The position numbers and the translations under genes were made by a program. Of a DNA stretch of 18,348 nt, positions 14,848-18,348 are shown in pieces (within the stretch, counting starts at the first letter, position 1; every line of letters starts with the position of its first letter). The notes under the pieces were generated by a model. It was not told the origin of the DNA and made no database searches. It saw only the letters and a program-made list of their open reading frames with translations. The DNA comes from Sphingopyxis sp. (GTDB taxonomy: Bacteria; Pseudomonadota; Alphaproteobacteria; Sphingomonadales; Sphingomonadaceae), in contig JACEST010000022.1 of NCBI GenBank assembly GCA_013911715.1, positions 1 to 18,348 of the forward strand, in the 5' to 3' direction.

Positions 14848-15551
14848 CGCGGCGGCGGATCTGGATCGCGGCAGCATTGCTGGCATTGGTGCTGGTCATC
14901 GCGACGCTGCCGATGCGGCTGGCGCTTGGCATGGCGGGCGCCGCCGATGCCGGGCTCAGCGCGCGCGCGGTGACAGGCAGCATCTGGTCGGGACAATTGG
15001 TCGATGCGCGCTGGCGCGGCGCGCGGTTGGGCACGCTGGGCGCGGGTCTTGCCCCGCTGGCGCTGCTCGGCGGCGAGGCGCGGTTGAACATCGCGCGCGA
15101 CGACCTTTTGCTCGGCAAGCTGGGCGGCGCGCTGATCCTCAATGGCGCGCGCGGGGTGGCCCAACTCAATGGCACGGTGTCGCTGGGGGCCAGCCTCGCC
15201 GGGGTTCCGCTCGATGCCATCCGGTTGGAAGGCGTCAGCGCGCGCTTTGACGATAGTGGTCGCTGCGCAGCGGCGGCGGGCCGCGTGCAGCTGCGCGTCG
15301 CGCTGCCCGGACTTGATCTGGCCAACGGTCTGTCGGGGCCGCTTGCCTGCCGGGACGGGCGCGCCGAGGCGGTGCTCGCGAGCCAGTCGGGGATGGAGCG
15401 GCTGACGCTCGCGGTCGATGGCGCCGGGCGTTATCGCGCGCGGCTGGCGGTGCGCAGCAACGGCGACGCGGCGGTCGCGGGGCTGCTGCGCGCGGCGGGT
15501 TTTCTGCCGGCGGGCGAGGAACTGGTGCTGCTTCACGAAGGGCGGCTGTGA
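14844..15551 (+). CDS. gspN: T2SS accessory protein GspN
   Basis: GspN is an accessory T2SS inner-membrane/periplasmic protein present in only part of the systems, with a poorly defined role. The 235-residue protein has an N-terminal hydrophobic anchor (about 6-26) and the family hallmark GSIWSGQL near residue 47. A beta-rich periplasmic domain follows. Its place between gspM and gspO is the standard gspN position. The ATG overlaps the gspM stop by 4 nt and the stop overlaps the gspO GTG. Sequence conservation in this family is low, so the call leans on the N-terminal motif, size and order. Confidence 0.85.
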   Translation: MTRRRIWIAAALLALVLVIATLPMRLALGMAGAADAGLSARAVTGSIWSGQLVDARWRGARLGTLGAGLAPLALLGGEARLNIARDDLLLGKLGGALILNGARGVAQLNGTVSLGASLAGVPLDAIRLEGVSARFDDSGRCAAAAGRVQLRVALPGLDLANGLSGPLACRDGRAEAVLASQSGMERLTLAVDGAGRYRARLAVRSNGDAAVAGLLRAAGFLPAGEELVLLHEGRL

Positions 15552-16351
15552 CCAGCCAATTGTTGCTGGTGGTGGAACCGTCAGGTCCGTCGGGTCTCGA
15601 TCTTCTGCCGCCGGTTGCCGGAGCCGGACTGGCCGCGCTGCTTGGCCTGATTGCGGGCAGTTTCGTTGCCACTCTGGTGCTGCGCTGGGGCGCTGGGCAG
15701 AGCATTTTTGGCCGCTCTCGCTGCGACGGTTGCGGACGGACGCTGGGGCTGGTCGATTTGATCCCGCTCGTCGGTTGGCTGGTGCGGCGCGGGCTGTGCC
15801 AGACGTGCGGCACACAAATCGATCGCTTGCATCTGCAGGTTGAACTGGCCGCAGCGGTCATCGGCGCGCTGGCGCTGGCATGGATGCCGGGTTACGCGGG
15901 TTGGTCGCTGGCGCTGTTTGGGTGGATGCTGTTGCCATTGGCGCTGCTTGATGCCCGCTATTTCTGGCTGCCCAACAGGCTGGTGGCGGCGTTGGCCTTA
16001 GGAGGCTTGCTGGCAGCGGAGCCGATGCTCGGAACTGAACCGATCAGCAGGTTGATTGGCGCGGCAGTCGGCGGACTGACGCTGTTGCTGCTTGCCGAGG
16101 CCTTCAAGCGGCTGCGCGGGCGCGACGGGATGGGTGGGGGTGATCCCAAGCTCGCCGCTGCTATCGGTTGTTGGCTCGGCTGGATGCCGCTACCGGTCAT
16201 GTTTCTGCTCGCCAGCGGCGGCGGCATTGTGTGGGCATTGGCCCAAAAAAAGGATGTGCCGATCACCGACCGGCACATCCCCTTTGGTGCATTCATGGCG
16301 GCGGCGGCGTGGCTCGCTGTGCCGGTTTGGAAGCTCTTCATGCCCTCCTAA
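15548..16351 (+). CDS. gspO: Prepilin peptidase / N-methyltransferase GspO
   Basis: GspO is the bifunctional aspartic protease that cleaves the Gly|Phe prepilin site and methylates the new N-terminus of GspG-K. The 267-residue protein has an early membrane helix with GSFVATLVLRW. The zinc-binding cysteines C59-x2-C62 and C84-x2-C87 lie in the N-terminal domain. The two catalytic aspartates are D135 (LLDARYFWLPN) and D199 in GMGGGDPKL, the GxGD motif of this protease family. The C-terminal IPFGAFM motif is present. Several further hydrophobic segments fit a polytopic protein. The start is GTG at 15548, overlapping the gspN stop (GTGA). Last gene of the operon; it converges with pal, and its 3' coding region contains an antisense terminator. 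It probably also serves any type IV pili in the cell. Confidence 0.94.
   Translation: MTSQLLLVVEPSGPSGLDLLPPVAGAGLAALLGLIAGSFVATLVLRWGAGQSIFGRSRCDGCGRTLGLVDLIPLVGWLVRRGLCQTCGTQIDRLHLQVELAAAVIGALALAWMPGYAGWSLALFGWMLLPLALLDARYFWLPNRLVAALALGGLLAAEPMLGTEPISRLIGAAVGGLTLLLLAEAFKRLRGRDGMGGGDPKLAAAIGCWLGWMPLPVMFLLASGGGIVWALAQKKDVPITDRHIPFGAFMAAAAWLAVPVWKLFMPS
16245..16280 (-). terminator. Intrinsic terminator for the tolB-pal strand, inside gspO
   Basis: Read on the - strand, a perfect 10-bp stem (GGATGTGCCG / CGGCACATCC) with a 9-nt loop is followed immediately by seven Ts. On the + strand the arms are 16252-16261 and 16271-16280, with the A-run at 16245-16251. This is the classical rho-independent form. 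It lies about 165 bp beyond the pal stop, in the coding sequence of the convergent gspO gene. It has no T-run on the + strand, so it should not terminate the gsp operon. Confidence 0.7.
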
Positions 16352-16352
16352 A

Positions 16353-16434
16353 CCGTTCGCCTCGAGCGAAGTCGAGAGGCCCCGCAGCACAGCGCCATGC
16401 CGATGGGTGTCTCGACTTCGCTCGACACGAACGG
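16353..16434. repeat. Inverted repeat (REP-like) between convergent gspO and pal
   Basis: Arms at 16353-16377 and 16410-16434 are inverted copies matching at 23 of 25 positions (core TCGAGCGAAGTCGAGA), separated by 32 nt. The repeat starts 2 nt after the gspO stop and ends 11 nt before the pal stop. I recognise the core from palindromes common in intergenic regions of sphingomonad genomes, from memory only. It can form a long stem-loop in either transcript and probably serves as 3'-end protection or a bidirectional transcription barrier. Confidence 0.85.
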
Positions 16435-16444
16435 ACGAGAAAAG

Positions 16445-16960
16445 TTACTGGATGACAATGCTAACCGCGCGGCGGTTGCGGGCCCAGCTTTCCTCGTTCG
16501 ATCCGACCGCATCGGGGCGTTCCTTGCCATAGCTGATCGTGTCGATGCGCGCCGGGTCGATGCCGAGCGAGGCGAGATAATTTTTGGCGGCATTGGCGCG
16601 GCGTTCGCCGAGCGCGAGGTTATAGTCGCGCGTGCCGCGTTCGTCGGCATGGCCTTCGACCAGAACGCGCACGGCGGGATAGCGCTGCAGCCACGTCGCC
16701 TGACTGCGCAGCGTCGCCTGATCATCGGCATCGACGTTGAACTGATCATAGTCAAAGAAGATGCGGTCGGCGCTGATGTTGGCGATGAAATCCTGCTGTG
16801 ATCCGGGGACGATGCCGGGAGCAGCGCCGGTGCTGGTGTCGCCGACAGCGCTGCTGCCATCGGGAGCCGGGGGCAATTCGGCAGGCGGCTTTTTGGCGCA
16901 GGCGCCGAGCGCGAGCGCAGCGACACTGAGGGTGAGGAGGGCAGTGCGGCGAAGCGTCAT
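16445..16960 (-). CDS. pal: Peptidoglycan-associated lipoprotein Pal
   Basis: Pal anchors the outer membrane to peptidoglycan as part of the Tol-Pal system. The 171-residue protein has a lipoprotein signal peptide with lipobox LGAC (C21 lipidated). A short Pro/Ser-rich linker is followed by an OmpA-like domain (about 65-171). The domain contains IFFDYDQFNVD, VLVEGHADERGTRDYNLALGERRANA and the C-terminal NRRAVSIVI, covering the diaminopimelate-binding Asp/Arg positions. The ATG at 16958-16960 has a good AGGAGA Shine-Dalgarno 7 nt upstream. A longer in-frame extension upstream would add non-signal sequence and was rejected. It lies downstream of tolB, as usual, but after a 252-bp gap with its own promoter candidate and a large palindrome. 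Confidence 0.95.
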   Translation of the reverse strand: MTLRRTALLTLSVAALALGACAKKPPAELPPAPDGSSAVGDTSTGAAPGIVPGSQQDFIANISADRIFFDYDQFNVDADDQATLRSQATWLQRYPAVRVLVEGHADERGTRDYNLALGERRANAAKNYLASLGIDPARIDTISYGKERPDAVGSNEESWARNRRAVSIVIQ

Positions 16961-17004
16961 GGTGTTTCTCCTGATTGGCGCTTGTCGGGGAATGTCGGCG
17001 CTGC

Positions 17005-17034
17005 AATTAACCCATGTTGAACCCGGTAAATCAA
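17005..17034 (-). promoter_or_regulatory. Candidate pal promoter
   Basis: Read on the - strand, TTGATT (17034-17029) and TTAATT (17010-17005) are separated by 18 bp. They resemble -35 and -10 hexamers at near-standard spacing. The predicted start of transcription would lie roughly 35-40 nt upstream of the pal ATG. This would let pal be expressed separately from tolB. Recognised by eye only. Confidence 0.35.
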
Positions 17035-17113
17035 CCCGCTTTCGCCCCGTCCGTTCCTGAAGACGGTATAAAAGCGGGGTGGATTGAGGCGATGGTCCTG
17101 CCAAAAACCAAAA

Positions 17114-17189
17114 GTGCTCCGGCGCAGGCCGGAGCTTTGGCGAAACGTACCGCTTTTGCCTTCCAAAGCTCCGGCCTGCGCCGGAGCAC
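17114..17189. repeat. Perfect 27-bp inverted repeat between tolB and pal
   Basis: Arms at 17114-17140 and 17163-17189 are exact reverse complements over 27 bp, with a 22-nt spacer. Each arm is itself a small hairpin (GCTCCGGC-GCAG-GCCGGAGC in the left arm), so the region can fold as one long stem or two short ones. This is the arrangement seen in paired REP elements. It lies 23 bp after the tolB stop and about 150 bp before the pal start. It may protect the tolB 3' end or limit read-through into pal. Confidence 0.9.
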
Positions 17190-17212
17190 AGTGCTGTTTG
17201 CTTCAAAATATG

Positions 17213-18348
17213 TCACGGTAAGACCGGCCCCCAGGCGGGGTCAGAACCATCAGCCGGGGTTTGCAGGCGGCGCAGGTTCACACCGGTCAAATCCACTTGC
17301 CAGATCGACGATTTGCCGTCGCGCCCCGGCGAAGTGCGGAAAAATTGCAGCACGCGGCCGTTGGGCGACCAGGTCGGCGCTTCATCCTGCCAATCGTTGG
17401 TCAGCAGCCGTTCGCCGCTGCCCGCCGGGGTCATCACACCGACGCGAAATTCGCCGCCGCCGATCTTGGTAAAGGCAATGAGGTCGCCGCGCGGCGACCA
17501 TTCGGGGGTGGCATAGCGCCCGCCGCCAAAGCTGATGCGGCGCTGGCCCGACCCGTCGGCGTTCATGACATAGATTTGCTGGCTGCCCGAGCGGTCGCTT
17601 TCGAATATGATCTTGCTGCCGTCAGGCGAGAAACTGCCGCCGACATCGATGCCCGGCGTGGTGGTCAGCCGCACCGGCGTGCCGCCTGCCGCAGGCACTT
17701 TGAAGATGTCGGTGTTGCCGCCGGTCGCCATTGAGAAAAGGATGGTCCGGCCATCGGGCGACCAGCGCGGGGCAAAGGTGGCGTTGGTCGATTCATGCAC
17801 CAGCCGCTGGCTGCCCGCCGCGACATCATAAACGAACACGCGGACGCGGTTGTTCAGATAGGAAACATAGACGATCTGTTTGTAATCGGGCGAGAAACGC
17901 GGAGAAATGGCGAGCGCCTGCCCCGAGGTGATGAAGCGGTGGTTGCCGCCGTCTGAATCCATGATCGCCAGCTGTTTGATGCGGTTATTCTTGGGCCCGC
18001 GCTCGGCGATGTACGCGATACGGCTGTCAAAGAAGGGCGCTTCGCCCGACAGGCGCGAATAAATGGCATCGGCGCATTTGTGCGCGGCGCGGCGCCAGTC
18101 GCCGGGCTGGATAACGAAACCCTGCCGCACCAGCTCGGTCTTGAGCGCGACGTCATAAAGGTAACAGCCGACGGTCAGGCTGCCATCGTTATTGGCGCGG
18201 ACAAAACCGTGCACCAGATTTTCGGCGTCGCGCGCGGCCCAGCCGTCGAATTGCGGCGCGGTGACTTCGCCCATGCTGATCGTGCGCAGCCCCGACGGGC
18301 CGATGGGCGCGTAAAGCCCGCTGCGCTCAAGGTTCGCGCTGATGACGC
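17213..18348 (-). CDS. tolB: Tol-Pal translocation protein TolB, 5' end outside window
   Basis: TolB is the periplasmic partner of Pal in the Tol-Pal envelope system. The frame stays open to the window edge: before the internal ATG at 18274 it encodes about 24 more residues (VISANLERSGLYAPIG...). These match the start of the TolB N-terminal domain, so the gene start and signal peptide lie beyond 18348. The visible part contains the rest of the N-terminal domain. It is followed by the beta-propeller, with its repeated SPDG/D-rich blades: RWSPDGRTILFSMATGGNTD, FSPDGSKIIFESDRSGSQQI, EWSPRGDLIAF and TWSPNGRVLQF. It ends WGPVLP with TGA at 17215-17213. Pal follows on the same strand. Confidence 0.95.
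   Translation of the reverse strand, partial: VISANLERSGLYAPIGPSGLRTISMGEVTAPQFDGWAARDAENLVHGFVRANNDGSLTVGCYLYDVALKTELVRQGFVIQPGDWRRAAHKCADAIYSRLSGEAPFFDSRIAYIAERGPKNNRIKQLAIMDSDGGNHRFITSGQALAISPRFSPDYKQIVYVSYLNNRVRVFVYDVAAGSQRLVHESTNATFAPRWSPDGRTILFSMATGGNTDIFKVPAAGGTPVRLTTTPGIDVGGSFSPDGSKIIFESDRSGSQQIYVMNADGSGQRRISFGGGRYATPEWSPRGDLIAFTKIGGGEFRVGVMTPAGSGERLLTNDWQDEAPTWSPNGRVLQFFRTSPGRDGKSSIWQVDLTGVNLRRLQTPADGSDPAWGPVLP

Noticed and set aside
16245..16251. A7 run in gspO as a phase-variation tract
   Set aside because: Seven bases is short for a contingency locus, and the run is better explained as the T-tract of the antisense terminator.
16961..17206. N-terminal extension of pal
   Set aside because: The ATG at 16960 has a good Shine-Dalgarno and starts a perfect lipoprotein signal peptide; the extension would bury it and runs through the palindromic repeat.
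18272..18274. ATG as start of tolB
   Set aside because: The upstream in-frame codons to the window edge encode sequence typical of the TolB N-terminal domain, so this is an internal Met and the gene is truncated by the window.

Overview
This GC-rich window looks like the chromosome of an alphaproteobacterium, most likely a sphingomonad (Sphingomonadaceae or a close relative). The basis is the codon bias, the type of TonB-dependent receptor, the TolB/Pal sequences, and palindromic repeats of a kind I associate with that group. The assignment is an inference from family knowledge, not a database result.

Layout. Positions 1-1439 hold the 3' part of a gene for an extracellular, Thr-Pro-linked, beta-helix-like protein; its start lies outside the window. 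A stem-loop separates it from a complete TonB-dependent receptor (1531-4239). Next comes a full type II secretion system (T2SS) operon on the + strand, 4362-16351, in canonical order: gspC (inner-membrane connector), gspD (secretin), gspE (ATPase), gspF (platform), gspG (major pseudopilin), gspH-I-J-K (minor pseudopilins), gspL-M (platform assembly), gspN, and gspO (prepilin peptidase). Most junctions are 4-8 nt stop/start overlaps, so the cluster reads as one translationally coupled operon. The last two genes, pal (16445-16960) and the 3' part of tolB (17213-18348), are on the - strand and converge on gspO.

How the genes work together. GspO cleaves and methylates GspG-K. GspE drives pseudopilus growth on the GspF-L-M platform. 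GspC links the platform to the GspD secretin. The upstream beta-helix protein is a plausible T2SS cargo and the receptor its outer-membrane partner; Caulobacter ElpS beside its T2SS genes is the comparison I recall. Upstream of gspC there are three 11-bp-phased motifs resembling a PhoB box.

The most unusual structure is a 269-bp element at the gspG/gspH junction (10608-10876). It has 33-bp near-perfect terminal inverted repeats, nested internal hairpins and a terminator-like stem. It begins inside the gspG stop codon and removes any normal start for gspH, so gspH must be translated from inside the element with an unusually long leader. Two further palindromic repeats flank pal. A textbook intrinsic terminator for the pal strand lies antisense inside the gspO coding sequence. 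No RNA genes, CRISPR arrays or transposase genes were seen.
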